Source: a virus. From it: DNA of 24,785 nucleotides. The notes beneath the pieces were generated by a model, which saw only the letters and a list, made by a program, of their open reading frames with translations, had not been told where the DNA came from and did not search any database. This document shows positions 15,512 through 24,112 of this stretch, piece after piece. Where the stretch lies: the IMG/VR virus record IMGVR_UViG_3300030380_003000, positions 1 to 24,785 of that record; one strand, written 5' to 3'. Made by a program: the position numbers and the translations under genes. The stretch's first letter is position 1; every line of letters begins with the position of its first letter.

Positions 15512-17929
15512 TTATTTAGGCTCAAACTGCTCTAAGCCAAATCCTCCTAAAGTATCAAATCCTGCTGATTCAAACTTTTTAGGTGGTTTATTATTTTTTC
15601 TTTGATCTATTAATTCAGATTGTTGCGAAGCTTGTATTTTAGTTCTTTCATCTTTTCTATCTTCTTTAAACTTCTCTTTATCTTTAATTACATTTAAATC
15701 AGCGTCTTTAAGCTGCATATTAAACTCAAACTCTTTTTGCATTAGCATCATTTTAATTTCTGCTTCTTTTTCTAATTTTTGTGAATCTAATTGTGCTTCA
15801 ACTTGTGCTAACTCAGCTTTGCTTTGTGTTATAGCTTGTTGCTTTTGAACATCAGCTTGAGCTGAAGCCTGTGCGGCTTGTGCATTAGATTGAGCTTGCA
15901 TTTGAATATTTTCTTGCTGTATTAATCTATCTTGTTCAAACTTTTGCTTTCTTCTAAGCTTTAATAATTGATTGGCAAGTTTTAAATTTCTTATTTCTCT
16001 AATATCAATCGCATCTTCTAAGTTAATTTGTTCCTTTTGAAGAGACATTTGTATATTATTTTCTAATAATTGTTTTTCTTCTTCATCAGGTGCTAGTTCT
16101 AAAAATATGCCAAAATCATGAAGCTGTAGTGTTTTAACATCTTCTAAAGCCCCTACATTAGATCTACCTATTGCTTGAATAAAAGATTCCTTAGTTGGGC
16201 TATAATTTAATACATCTGATATTCTGAGTGATATTGCCTCTGCTGTTTTTAATGTAAGATATAATCCTCCTTGCAATATATGTCTTGTTGCTGTATTTGA
16301 ATTTGCAGCAGCTATTTTTTGTAATCCTACTAACGCGTTTTTATCTGGTGTAGAACCATCTCTTGCTTCATTTAATCCGGTCACATCTCTTATCATTTGT
16401 AAATAATAATTATACGAATTAATTAAACTAGATATTTTTGCATTAGAGCCTGATGACTGTAATTCTTGTACAGGAACTTTACCATTATTAAATTCGCCAT
16501 CTTGTGTCATTGATCTACCAATAACAGAACCTGTTTGAAAATACATATTCAATGCTTCCTGCGCGTTATAATTTGTACCATTACCTAAATCTATTTCAGC
16601 AATACCATCTGCATCTAAATAAACACCATCTGGTACCATTCTTGATAATACTTGCTGCAATTTTAAATGAGTTAATTGAATCATATCAGCAAATGTTGTC
16701 ATTCTACTTACAAGCGACTCAACTCTACCTTTATACATTCTAGGTGCTACTATATTATAACTAAATTGTGCTTTAACTGTATTTGACTTTGGTCTTGTCA
16801 TATTTTCAGCCAACTGCCATTTTAATAATTTTCTAGTACCAATTATTTTTGCACCCTCATATATAACCTCAATAGTTCTTGATGATTTTTCAAATCTTGA
16901 TCTTGAATCTTTAGGTGGGTTAAAACTATCATCTTTTTTAATTGCTTTCGATGCACCTGTTGAAGTTTCTTTTATTTTGTGAACTTCATCTCTATATGTT
17001 TTGTATTCAAAATATAATACATAAGCATATGAATCATCTTCATTATCTTGCCCAGCATATGACTTATTATATAGTTTAGCATTAGTACCTTGCCCTTCAA
17101 CATCTCTTCTTATATCTTCATCTGTTAAATGTGGATATTGTTTCTTTAAATCAACAACTGATACTTTTCTTATTTCACCCACATAATATATATCATCAAA
17201 GTGTGGTGATTCTGTATATGAATAAACTAAATCAGCAGGATCAACATATTTAATATTTATACCTTCTGATGTTGTGTATTCATTTTTAACAGCACCCATA
17301 CCTATAACAGCTATATCATAATCTAATCTTTTCTTTATTAATTCATATTTATTGTGATCAAATACATTATTTATAGCTTCTTCCTCTGCAATTTCAATTG
17401 AATCTTTATAATCTAATTGCATGTGTAATTGTAACTCATCTTCATTTTCAGGAAGCGTATCAGGATCATTTTCGTATAAGTTAATTCCAAATTCATTAAA
17501 AACAGAATCTGAAAATTGTCTTGTACGCATGTCTTTTAATAAAGATTCCACGTATTTAGTTCTTTTTTGAACTGAAGCTGGATCTTGCGAGTACGCTTTT
17601 ACGTCATATGTTCTTTCTGCAATACCATTAACTACAATATCAACAAACTTTGGTATTATAGGTACTGGCTTCCAGTCTATATTTAAATATGATAAATCAC
17701 CATTAATAGATAATTCGTCTTTGTATTTTTGTATTGATTGTTCACCTCTAGCATACAATCTTAAACGGTGAAAGTTGTCTCTATTAGCGTAATACCTAGC
17801 TGTACCAGAATCTCTTTTGAACCATTCTGACTCAACCGCTTTTGCAATCTCTAAACCATATTTTTCACTTGCTTTTTCAGCACTTGAAACTGCTTGGCTT
17901 GGGAATACGCCCTTTGGTAATATATTCAT
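15512..17929 (-). CDS. Portal protein, crAss-like, 805 aa
   Basis: The portal forms the dodecameric ring at one capsid vertex through which DNA is packaged and released. The stretch at about residues 78-112 (LSYLNIDWKPVPIIPKFVDI, then VVNGIAERTYDV) is typical of the large crAss-like portal family. Further matching segments include RLDYDIAVIGMGAVKNEYTT near 205 and MIRDVTGLNEARDGS near 520. The length of about 800 residues is also typical for that family. From about residue 620 the protein becomes a long Gln/Ala/Lys-rich coiled coil, probably the barrel or an internal extension, and ends in SAGFDTLGGFGLEQFEPK. It follows the terminase gene with no gap and precedes the scaffold-like gene, the classic packaging-to-head order. 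The ATG is preceded by AAAAATAATAAAATAG, with no Shine-Dalgarno motif. Confidence 0.88.
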   Translation of the reverse strand: MNILPKGVFPSQAVSSAEKASEKYGLEIAKAVESEWFKRDSGTARYYANRDNFHRLRLYARGEQSIQKYKDELSINGDLSYLNIDWKPVPIIPKFVDIVVNGIAERTYDVKAYSQDPASVQKRTKYVESLLKDMRTRQFSDSVFNEFGINLYENDPDTLPENEDELQLHMQLDYKDSIEIAEEEAINNVFDHNKYELIKKRLDYDIAVIGMGAVKNEYTTSEGINIKYVDPADLVYSYTESPHFDDIYYVGEIRKVSVVDLKKQYPHLTDEDIRRDVEGQGTNAKLYNKSYAGQDNEDDSYAYVLYFEYKTYRDEVHKIKETSTGASKAIKKDDSFNPPKDSRSRFEKSSRTIEVIYEGAKIIGTRKLLKWQLAENMTRPKSNTVKAQFSYNIVAPRMYKGRVESLVSRMTTFADMIQLTHLKLQQVLSRMVPDGVYLDADGIAEIDLGNGTNYNAQEALNMYFQTGSVIGRSMTQDGEFNNGKVPVQELQSSGSNAKISSLINSYNYYLQMIRDVTGLNEARDGSTPDKNALVGLQKIAAANSNTATRHILQGGLYLTLKTAEAISLRISDVLNYSPTKESFIQAIGRSNVGALEDVKTLQLHDFGIFLELAPDEEEKQLLENNIQMSLQKEQINLEDAIDIREIRNLKLANQLLKLRRKQKFEQDRLIQQENIQMQAQSNAQAAQASAQADVQKQQAITQSKAELAQVEAQLDSQKLEKEAEIKMMLMQKEFEFNMQLKDADLNVIKDKEKFKEDRKDERTKIQASQQSELIDQRKNNKPPKKFESAGFDTLGGFGLEQFEPK

Positions 17930-20152
17930 CTATTTTATTATTTTTGAAATACTTCCTTGATTATTATATTTTTTAAAACCAAAATCTAAAACTTTTGTTT
18001 GTTTCAATTGTTTTGGTTGATACAAATGTCTGTTACATGCCATTATTGCAAGACCAGAACTTATTGCAGCATCATGTTTTGTTCTATTGTTTATATTAAA
18101 TTTAGACCAATCGTTTAACGTTGCATTAAAATATATATTTCCATAATCTCCATTCTCCTGTAATCCTACATATTTATCTATATATGACTCTATAGCTGCA
18201 GCGTGAATTTGTTTCATATCTTCAGATGAGTTAGGTATACCTCCTATTTCTTTTTCAGCTGTTGATAATTTATTTGATGTTTTATCTGGTCTATTCATAG
18301 AGTAACCTCTATATCCTCTTCTTTTTAAATAATACAACAATCTTGGTTTGTTATTTTCTGCAAGTATTGGCATACCGTAAAATACTAATGCCATTAATAC
18401 ATCTTCAAAAAACATTTCAGCGGTTTGTGGTCTAGCTATATATTCTAAAAAGAATGAATTAACAGGTGCATCTTCCATACTATATTTAGTTAATCCGTGT
18501 AAAGCACCTTTAGAACCTCTACCATCTGTTGTACCTGATATATCATACGAGTCACATCCAAACGCTCCTATATGTTCATTACCCGGATGTTTCTTGTTAT
18601 TTTTTAGTATTACGTGGTTTTGTAGATTTATACTTGGAACCCAGGATATATTAAACCTTCCTCTAAGATCTGGTGTAAAAATTACCCTTGAATCTTTTAT
18701 GCCATTTTCCCATTGAAAGTTTCCTTTTGTTACAGCACCAGATGTTAATGTACCATCGTTGTAATCTATTTGTTCGTATATTTTTTGTAAATTAAATATA
18801 CTATTTTTTGTTTCATCTCTGAACGCATGTTCTTCCGTTCTTGGAAATTGCCTGTAAAATTCATTTAACCCATCAGGGTCATCTCTTAATCCGTCAGCTT
18901 CGTTTTCCCAATGCTCTATTACGCCAACATCGATTTTATCACCGTGGGGTCCTTCGACAGAAGCTCCGGGTGTATCGAATACAGGTAATCCAAAAGAATC
19001 AATGAATCCTTCGTAGTTCCATTCCATAGGTATGAACAAACTATATAATCCGCTGCTAGTCTGTCCATTGCGGTTTCTTTTTGTAACGTCTGAGTCATTG
19101 TATAATTTTTTAAAGTTATCTCCACCCTTATCTAGGGAGTTTGAAGTAGATCCCATCATACACTTTCCTATAATCCTACTTCCTAGTCTCAGCGTTGTTT
19201 TAGTAACACGCCAGTTGTTTAATATGTTATCTGGTCTTTCCCATTTACCAGATTCATCGTGAACAAGTAATCTTAACTTTTCACCATCATAAGAGTTATC
19301 CCCTGTATTTTTCCAGTCTATTGTTGTATCGAGCCCTTCGAGCGTCCCTGTGGGGGACTTGGATGCGGTTGTACTGGTGATGGACTTTCTTGTGAGTTTG
19401 GATGCGGGGACACGGTAGGCCAGCTCTGTCTTGGGGCGGTCCATTCCATCTTGTATTGGTTTGAAGAAAAATGGGTAGTGGGTTGATATTGGTACCACCT
19501 TGTCGGTAAACATTTTCTTTGCATCTCCACCAGTCTTAGATAAGATCCCAAATCTAGAATCTGACGATATTGTGGCTTGGTTAACTGTTTCAGCACTCGA
19601 CATGAATGAAAATCCAGAACGCCTGTTCTTAAGGTAGCAAATTCCATAGCATCTGTTATCTGCCTTGCATGCCTCCCAGAATATGAAGAATAATCTGTTT
19701 GCTTCTCGAAAGTCTGGGTTCCCAACATCAATCTTGGACCACTGCAGGTAATTGTAATGAGAGCCAGTGATATAAGTGTTAACCCCTTTATTACGGAACC
19801 AATACCCTTCTTCTCTTCTAGTAAATTCTGTATCAATGTAATCATGCCACTTGTTTTTAAAATCTTCCGGATACGTTTGCCAGTCGAATATAGTTTTTAT
19901 ATTTTTTAATTCCTTAGGGTATTCTGTAGCAATCCATTTATCATGCTTGCTATACACGTTTTCTGCAAGAGGCAAAGCAATTTTAAGGTTTTGTATTTCG
20001 TATATATCCCCTATCTTACCCGTTTTACTTATAACAACTACATCGTGTTCTTTGTTATAACCATATTCCCAGTACTTCTTTTTATTTAACCTATGTATTG
20101 TTGTACGCTTAATAGGTTCAATAATTTTATATAACGTCTGCTGATATGGCAT
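17930..20152 (-). CDS. terL: Terminase large subunit (packaging ATPase and nuclease), 740 aa
   Basis: This motor protein cuts concatemeric DNA and drives it into the procapsid through the portal. The ATPase domain has a Walker A-like motif near residue 175 (KNRRSGFSF), with Arg-Arg and Ser in place of the usual GK[ST], a variant I associate with crAss-like and related large terminases. Walker B is LRLLVHDES, with D299 and E300. A coupling motif (MGSTSNS) lies near 335. The RNase H-type nuclease domain carries D534 (AFGCDSYD), E599 (PILAENNK) and D694 (RTKHDAAIS). The start overlaps the previous stop in TAATG, implying translational coupling. The portal gene follows with no gap. A stretch around 18900-19800 has much higher G+C than its surroundings without breaking the frame. 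The assignment is confident; exact residue numbers are hand-counted. Confidence 0.92.
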   Translation of the reverse strand: MPYQQTLYKIIEPIKRTTIHRLNKKKYWEYGYNKEHDVVVISKTGKIGDIYEIQNLKIALPLAENVYSKHDKWIATEYPKELKNIKTIFDWQTYPEDFKNKWHDYIDTEFTRREEGYWFRNKGVNTYITGSHYNYLQWSKIDVGNPDFREANRLFFIFWEACKADNRCYGICYLKNRRSGFSFMSSAETVNQATISSDSRFGILSKTGGDAKKMFTDKVVPISTHYPFFFKPIQDGMDRPKTELAYRVPASKLTRKSITSTTASKSPTGTLEGLDTTIDWKNTGDNSYDGEKLRLLVHDESGKWERPDNILNNWRVTKTTLRLGSRIIGKCMMGSTSNSLDKGGDNFKKLYNDSDVTKRNRNGQTSSGLYSLFIPMEWNYEGFIDSFGLPVFDTPGASVEGPHGDKIDVGVIEHWENEADGLRDDPDGLNEFYRQFPRTEEHAFRDETKNSIFNLQKIYEQIDYNDGTLTSGAVTKGNFQWENGIKDSRVIFTPDLRGRFNISWVPSINLQNHVILKNNKKHPGNEHIGAFGCDSYDISGTTDGRGSKGALHGLTKYSMEDAPVNSFFLEYIARPQTAEMFFEDVLMALVFYGMPILAENNKPRLLYYLKRRGYRGYSMNRPDKTSNKLSTAEKEIGGIPNSSEDMKQIHAAAIESYIDKYVGLQENGDYGNIYFNATLNDWSKFNINNRTKHDAAISSGLAIMACNRHLYQPKQLKQTKVLDFGFKKYNNQGSISKIIK
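19321..19440. other. GC-rich patch inside the terminase gene
   Basis: Two successive 60-base lines here are each about 57% G+C by hand count, against roughly one third elsewhere. A shoulder of about 40-47% extends from about 18900 to 19800. The terminase frame stays open, but its codons switch to C/G-ending forms (e.g. TCC, ACC, CTC, GGG). It encodes residues about 238-277, between Walker A and Walker B. Confidence 0.7.
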
Positions 20153-20427
20153 TATTTTGATCTTTTTTCCGCAAATCCTTTAAAAGCTTCGTTCTTTTCT
20201 TGTGGCTTATTTTCAAGCATTGCTTTTTCGGATTCAATCCTATTTAATATTTCAAAAGCATCAAAGATAGCTAATTTTTTTGTAGCTGCAGCGTTTTTTA
20301 ATCTATCCGCTGCAAGTTCATCTGCTGCATCTTCAACTATAATTTCTTCTTCAGCGACCTTGATTAACTCTTTTACAGCTTTATAACCAGCTAGTATTAT
20401 AGAGTTTTTCTGTTCCTTTATGTTCAT
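20152..20427 (-). CDS. Small helical protein coupled to terL; candidate small terminase, 91 aa
   Basis: The product is almost wholly helical and rich in Ala, Glu and Lys (GYKAVKELIKVAEEEIIVED, then AADRLKNAAATKKLAIFDAF). It ends in a charged tail. No helix-turn-helix or other named domain is clear. Its stop codon overlaps the terminase ATG (TAATG), so the two are translationally coupled. Its own start lies 47 bases inside the end of the preceding GroES-like gene; this ATG is the only one that keeps the helical core. No small terminase is otherwise evident in the window, and small terminases are often short helical proteins encoded just before the large subunit. I offer that identity as a hypothesis. 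A simpler view is a conserved phage protein of unknown function. Confidence 0.7.
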   Translation of the reverse strand: MNIKEQKNSIILAGYKAVKELIKVAEEEIIVEDAADELAADRLKNAAATKKLAIFDAFEILNRIESEKAMLENKPQEKNEAFKGFAEKRSK

Positions 20428-20965
20428 ACTTTATTGAAATATCATTTAATTTTATTCTATATAACCTTTTATCACCAACTATAAACTCAAACTCTGAGTA
20501 TGGTGTAAAACCTATTAGTTCACCTTTTTTTACAAAATCCGTGCCATCTGTGTAAACTACAATACCTTTTAATGGTTCTTCTTTGTTTTCCCATTTATCT
20601 TCTGATTGTATAGGATTTACAAAACAATATCCCGGCATTGCTGTCCAATTATCATTTCTTTTATACATGTACACTTGATCTAAGTAACAAAAATACATAT
20701 CTTCTTTGAAATAATTACCACTATTTTTTTCATTTCCTCTTACATCATAGTACCTTCTAAATATATTGTGATGTACTAATACTTCATCAGACTCGCGTAG
20801 AGGCGTTTTAAACGCTCCTGGGAGAGCTTTTACTATAGCTTCTTTACTTACATACCTATGGTCACTAATTGACGTGTTTAGGATTAAGTTTTTATTGGAT
20901 ACTTTTTTGGTGTTTTTATAGCGGTTTTCTTTTGGTTGTATTATTAAAGCGTATGGGTTATTCAT
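20381..20965 (-). CDS. Tandem GroES-like co-chaperonin domain protein, 194 aa
   Basis: Two halves each look like a chaperonin-10 (GroES) subunit. In the first, residues about 5-103, NPYALIIQPKE opens like a GroES strand and LRESDEVLVHHNIFRRYYDV matches the 'GD-VLV' core. The second, about 110-182, runs from PGYCFVNPI to VKKGELIGFTPYSEFEFIVG and DKRLYRIKLNDISIKYE, close to the GroES C-terminal pattern 'VLF--Y-G-E---DG--Y-I-----I'. Phages such as T4 (gp31) encode co-chaperonins that work with host GroEL to fold the capsid protein; that role is plausible here given the packaging and head genes downstream. A mobile loop is not obvious. It overlaps the preceding gene by 8 bases and the following one by 47. 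The call is by pattern; structure prediction would settle it. Confidence 0.6.
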   Translation of the reverse strand: MNNPYALIIQPKENRYKNTKKVSNKNLILNTSISDHRYVSKEAIVKALPGAFKTPLRESDEVLVHHNIFRRYYDVRGNEKNSGNYFKEDMYFCYLDQVYMYKRNDNWTAMPGYCFVNPIQSEDKWENKEEPLKGIVVYTDGTDFVKKGELIGFTPYSEFEFIVGDKRLYRIKLNDISIKYEHKGTEKLYNTSWL

Positions 20966-21179
20966 AATCTAAATTATACTCTACACTTATTCCCATGTTT
21001 TTATTAAAAGATTTCCAAAGTAATACTTCTTTATTCTTTTTAATATATATTTCGTAATCTGTATCTTTTTCTAATATATTTGTGATTACATGGTTACCAT
21101 AAACTTCTTGACCAATTTGATAGTGCATTGCATTATCTTTATAGTCTCTTCCTATACTAATCTTTCTTATTAGTTTCAT
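20958..21179 (-). CDS. Small phage protein of unknown function, 73 aa
   Basis: I chose the ATG at 21179, giving MKLIRKISIGRDYKDNAMHY. A longer reading would begin with a TTG three codons upstream. The product is mixed beta and polar, with QIGQEVYGNHVITNI and DTDYEIYIKKNKEVLLWKSF. It ends in acidic SVEYNLDYE. It resembles conserved small proteins I associate with flavobacterial and crAss-like phages, but I can name no function. It overlaps the preceding coiled-coil gene by 23 bases and the GroES-like gene by 8, so these small genes form one tight cluster ahead of the terminase. Confidence 0.7.
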   Translation of the reverse strand: MKLIRKISIGRDYKDNAMHYQIGQEVYGNHVITNILEKDTDYEIYIKKNKEVLLWKSFNKNMGISVEYNLDYE

Positions 21180-21402
21180 TTGATTCAATTTTATCTATCG
21201 CACCGGTTTCAACATTTATATTGCATTTACCATATATTTCTTCTAAACCAGTTTTCATAGTATTTAATTCTATTTCTAATTGTGAAAACGCATGAGCTAA
21301 TTTATGACCATTAATAGTATTTAACCCAATTTCGTTTTGTTTTGTAGACATTTTTTCTACTAAAGCTTTTAAATCACTAAGCTCTTTTTTCTTTAATTTC
21401 AT
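21157..21402 (-). CDS. Small coiled-coil protein of unknown function, 81 aa
   Basis: The N-terminal 60 residues are Lys/Glu/Leu-rich and probably helical (KKKELSDLKALVEKMSTKQN, then LEIELNTMKTGLEEIYGKCN). A short polar tail follows (INVETGAIDKIESNETNKKD). Small helical proteins with an 'YGKCNINVETG' ending are common in marine phages but have no assigned role that I know of. It is the first gene after the tail-fibre genes, across a 46-base AT-rich gap. It overlaps the next small gene by 23 bases. I see no signal peptide or metal-binding motif. Confidence 0.7.
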   Translation of the reverse strand: MKLKKKELSDLKALVEKMSTKQNEIGLNTINGHKLAHAFSQLEIELNTMKTGLEEIYGKCNINVETGAIDKIESNETNKKD

Positions 21403-21448
21403 AAGTTATTGAATTTGATTTAATTGTATTTTTTATATATTACGCGTT
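21403..21448. other. AT-rich gap between tail-fibre and packaging genes
   Basis: This 46-base gap separates the adhesin genes from the small-gene and terminase cluster. It contains AT-rich sequence with a single CGCG. I see no hairpin and no promoter motif that I can defend. Confidence 0.4.
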
Positions 21449-24109
21449 TTAGTTTATTTTGAATGCTGCGTATATATATGTATATCCATTTTCATTTAAC
21501 ATTGCATCAGCAGTATCTTGGTGAGGGAATGAAAACCCTGTAGAAGAAAAAGTAATAGTATGTAATGCGGTATTACTTTCTGCATTAGTTCTATTTGGAT
21601 ATAAAACTTTTTGTGAACCTCTTGTAGAATCAAGTATAGCCCAATGTTCTACATTACTTGCTGATTTAACCATTACAAAATCTGGTTGAAAACCTACGTT
21701 TACAGTTACCCCTGAAGTTACACCAGTATAACTTCCAAATTTACTATAACCTGATATACTTCTAAAACAATAAGCTATATATCTATCACCTGTTCCATTC
21801 GGTCCTGAAGCTGTACCTAAAGTAAATACAGAACTTGTAGGTGCGGTATCGTTAAATTCTGTTGTTGAATTTTGTCTTGCATCATCTGCACTTAATCTTA
21901 AATTATAATGTGCAGGATAACTTGCATCAACTCCCGCGTGATATACGTACCAAGGTTTTACAGCGTTTATTGATTTAAGTATAATCATTTCTGGAACCGC
22001 TCCAAGACCATGCCCTATGGTATGTCCCGCTGTTTGGTTCCCAATATATCTAACAATAGAAAACCCTGCATTTGAATTTACACTAACTATTGAAGTAGAG
22101 TTACCGTCTGTATTAATTGATGGTAGCTCTCCTGCTTTCCAAGCCCAAGAAATATAATTTTCTCCGTTATTATTATAATTATGTGTTGAGTTATCTAATG
22201 TAAACCCGTTAGCGTCAAAAGATTTAACCCCTCTGGATTCTTGAGCAGCAGTATCACTTGATGATAATTCTTTATTTAATCCTCTAACTACATCAGACCA
22301 TATATGCTCTCTTGATTGAGTTCTTGTTTTTATCCAAACTAAATCAGGTTGAAATCCTACCCCTGTAATTGCTAATGGGTCATTTCCTGTACCAGTATAT
22401 GCTTTTGTATTGAAACTATCCGCAAGTGTTGGGGTTGTTGCGGTGGGGTCATCTGCAAATGCCATATAGAAAAATGTTCTACCAGTAGTATCGTAGTCGC
22501 CATAATTGTTTAAGGTTACTGATTTTTTTAACATAAACCCATTTGATAAAAATCTAACAGGGGTATCATTAAATGATGCATCTACAGAATCATCATTTGC
22601 TCTTAATCTTACTGCTGAACCATTTGATAATAACCCAGGTGACCTTGTGGAATCTAAAATCTCCCAATGTGTACTCCCATGAGAAGTACATTTAATCATT
22701 AAAAATTTTGGTTTAAATCCCGTTTCTATAAAATTGTCTCCGGAAACAGCTGTATATTTTCCTATTTTTGAAAAACCTGCAACAGATTTAAAAGAATAAG
22801 TAATCCAATCAGCTCCCGCGGATGCACTTACGGTTCTAAATGTTGTACTAGTTCCATAAGTAGCGGAATAATCATACTTTGCGTCAGTACCACTAAATGT
22901 TAATTCATCCCAACTCCCATCTATTACATCTGTATATAAAAACCAATTACCATCCGCGCTTATTTTTTTATAAAGTATAGCGTCGGGTTTGCCGCTTAAC
23001 CCATGCCCGATGGTGTGTGAGCTACTACTTGTTGACGTCCATTCAGCTATGGAGAACCCTAAAGTATCATTAACCTGAACTGTAGATGTAATATTACCAT
23101 CTGAATTACTGCTAGTAGTTCCCCCATTCGCTTTAAAGCACCAAGCTATATAATTGTCTCCATTCCTATTTGAATGATGCCCTTGCGAACTTGCATCAAC
23201 AGCAAAACCATCAGTATCAAAAGAAGACACGCTACCATAAATTGAATGATGCCCTTGAGATTTATTACTACCAGGGTATATACCTTTAGACCCACCCGCT
23301 CCTCTTGATGAATCGTGTATTAAATGAGAGGCTACAGTTGATCTATTTTTTATCCACACAAGATCAGGTTTGAATCCAACTCCTGTAATAGATTGTGTGC
23401 CACCATTACCTGTGTAAGTCACTGCTTTAAACATGCCTGACGGTAAAATTGCTGTAATTGTAATAGTAAACGCTCTAGCGGTTGATTGGTTTTCATTATC
23501 AGTAGCGGTTATCGTAAAACTGCTAGTAGTGTCTGCTGATACAGAAGCAGCAGTACCTGTTATAGCCCCCGTTGATGTATTTAAGGATGCCCCCGAAGGT
23601 AAAGACCCAGAGGTTATTGCATAAGTTATTGTTCCCCCATCTGGTTCTGTTGCTGTTACAGTTAAATTTATTGTTTCACCTTCTGCTATAGATCCTAAAC
23701 TTCCTGCAGAAGTTGTCCAAGCAGGTACACCATTATAGGACACATTTGTATTAGCACTTCCTCCATCGGTGTTAGTTATTACTAAAATTTGTGATCCTGC
23801 GCTTTTAGCAGGTGTAGTTACTGTTAATTGTGTAGCACTATTTCTTGTTATAGATGGACAAGTTGTACCATCTATAGTTACGGTTACGTTAGCATTAAAA
23901 CCTCCCCCGTTTATAACTAAACTTTGATTTCCTGCCGGGTCTAAAGCTGTATCATCTCCTGGATAATCAAAAGAAGAAAATGTAGGGTTTACAACAACAG
24001 TCCCCCATTCCATTGTACCATCACCTTTTGATTTAAGTACATTACCATCACTTCCGTTGTCTCCTCCTACCATATGAAGGTTACCTGATTTTAATCTTGT
24101 TTGTGCCAT
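21449..24109 (-). CDS. Tail fibre / adhesin with Ig-like domains and duplicated binding modules, 886 aa
   Basis: The first about 35 residues (MAQTRLKSGNLHMVGGDNGS) look like a fibre attachment segment. Residues about 40-125 fit an IPT/TIG Ig-like domain (LVINGGGFNANVTVTIDGT, then ATQLTVTTPAKSAGSQILVI). Residues about 128-217 fit a cadherin-like putative-Ig domain (He_PIG type; YAITSGSLPSGASLNTSTGA, then ITGTAA). From about 226 to the end are two copies (226-551, 562-886) of a bipartite module. Each copy has GVGFKPDLVWIK, SFDTDGF, NYIAWCFKA, GHGL--P, GFSKIGKY and HWEILDSTR-type landmarks. I associate this unit with phage tail proteins annotated as DUF7483, but I cannot confirm the name. It lies three bases after a paralogous gene and probably binds the host surface. 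Confidence 0.8.
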   Translation of the reverse strand: MAQTRLKSGNLHMVGGDNGSDGNVLKSKGDGTMEWGTVVVNPTFSSFDYPGDDTALDPAGNQSLVINGGGFNANVTVTIDGTTCPSITRNSATQLTVTTPAKSAGSQILVITNTDGGSANTNVSYNGVPAWTTSAGSLGSIAEGETINLTVTATEPDGGTITYAITSGSLPSGASLNTSTGAITGTAASVSADTTSSFTITATDNENQSTARAFTITITAILPSGMFKAVTYTGNGGTQSITGVGFKPDLVWIKNRSTVASHLIHDSSRGAGGSKGIYPGSNKSQGHHSIYGSVSSFDTDGFAVDASSQGHHSNRNGDNYIAWCFKANGGTTSSNSDGNITSTVQVNDTLGFSIAEWTSTSSSSHTIGHGLSGKPDAILYKKISADGNWFLYTDVIDGSWDELTFSGTDAKYDYSATYGTSTTFRTVSASAGADWITYSFKSVAGFSKIGKYTAVSGDNFIETGFKPKFLMIKCTSHGSTHWEILDSTRSPGLLSNGSAVRLRANDDSVDASFNDTPVRFLSNGFMLKKSVTLNNYGDYDTTGRTFFYMAFADDPTATTPTLADSFNTKAYTGTGNDPLAITGVGFQPDLVWIKTRTQSREHIWSDVVRGLNKELSSSDTAAQESRGVKSFDANGFTLDNSTHNYNNNGENYISWAWKAGELPSINTDGNSTSIVSVNSNAGFSIVRYIGNQTAGHTIGHGLGAVPEMIILKSINAVKPWYVYHAGVDASYPAHYNLRLSADDARQNSTTEFNDTAPTSSVFTLGTASGPNGTGDRYIAYCFRSISGYSKFGSYTGVTSGVTVNVGFQPDFVMVKSASNVEHWAILDSTRGSQKVLYPNRTNAESNTALHTITFSSTGFSFPHQDTADAMLNENGYTYIYAAFKIN

Positions 24110-24112
24110 GTT

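Noticed and set aside
19318-19845. A 175-codon open frame on the minus strand inside the terminase gene
   Set aside because: It overlaps the terminase in another frame, has a low-complexity Ser/Pro-rich product, and is a by-product of the GC-rich patch, which has few stop codons out of frame.
21180-21188. TTG start three codons upstream for the 73-residue protein
   Set aside because: The ATG at 21179 gives a natural MKLIRKISIG start and a smaller overlap.
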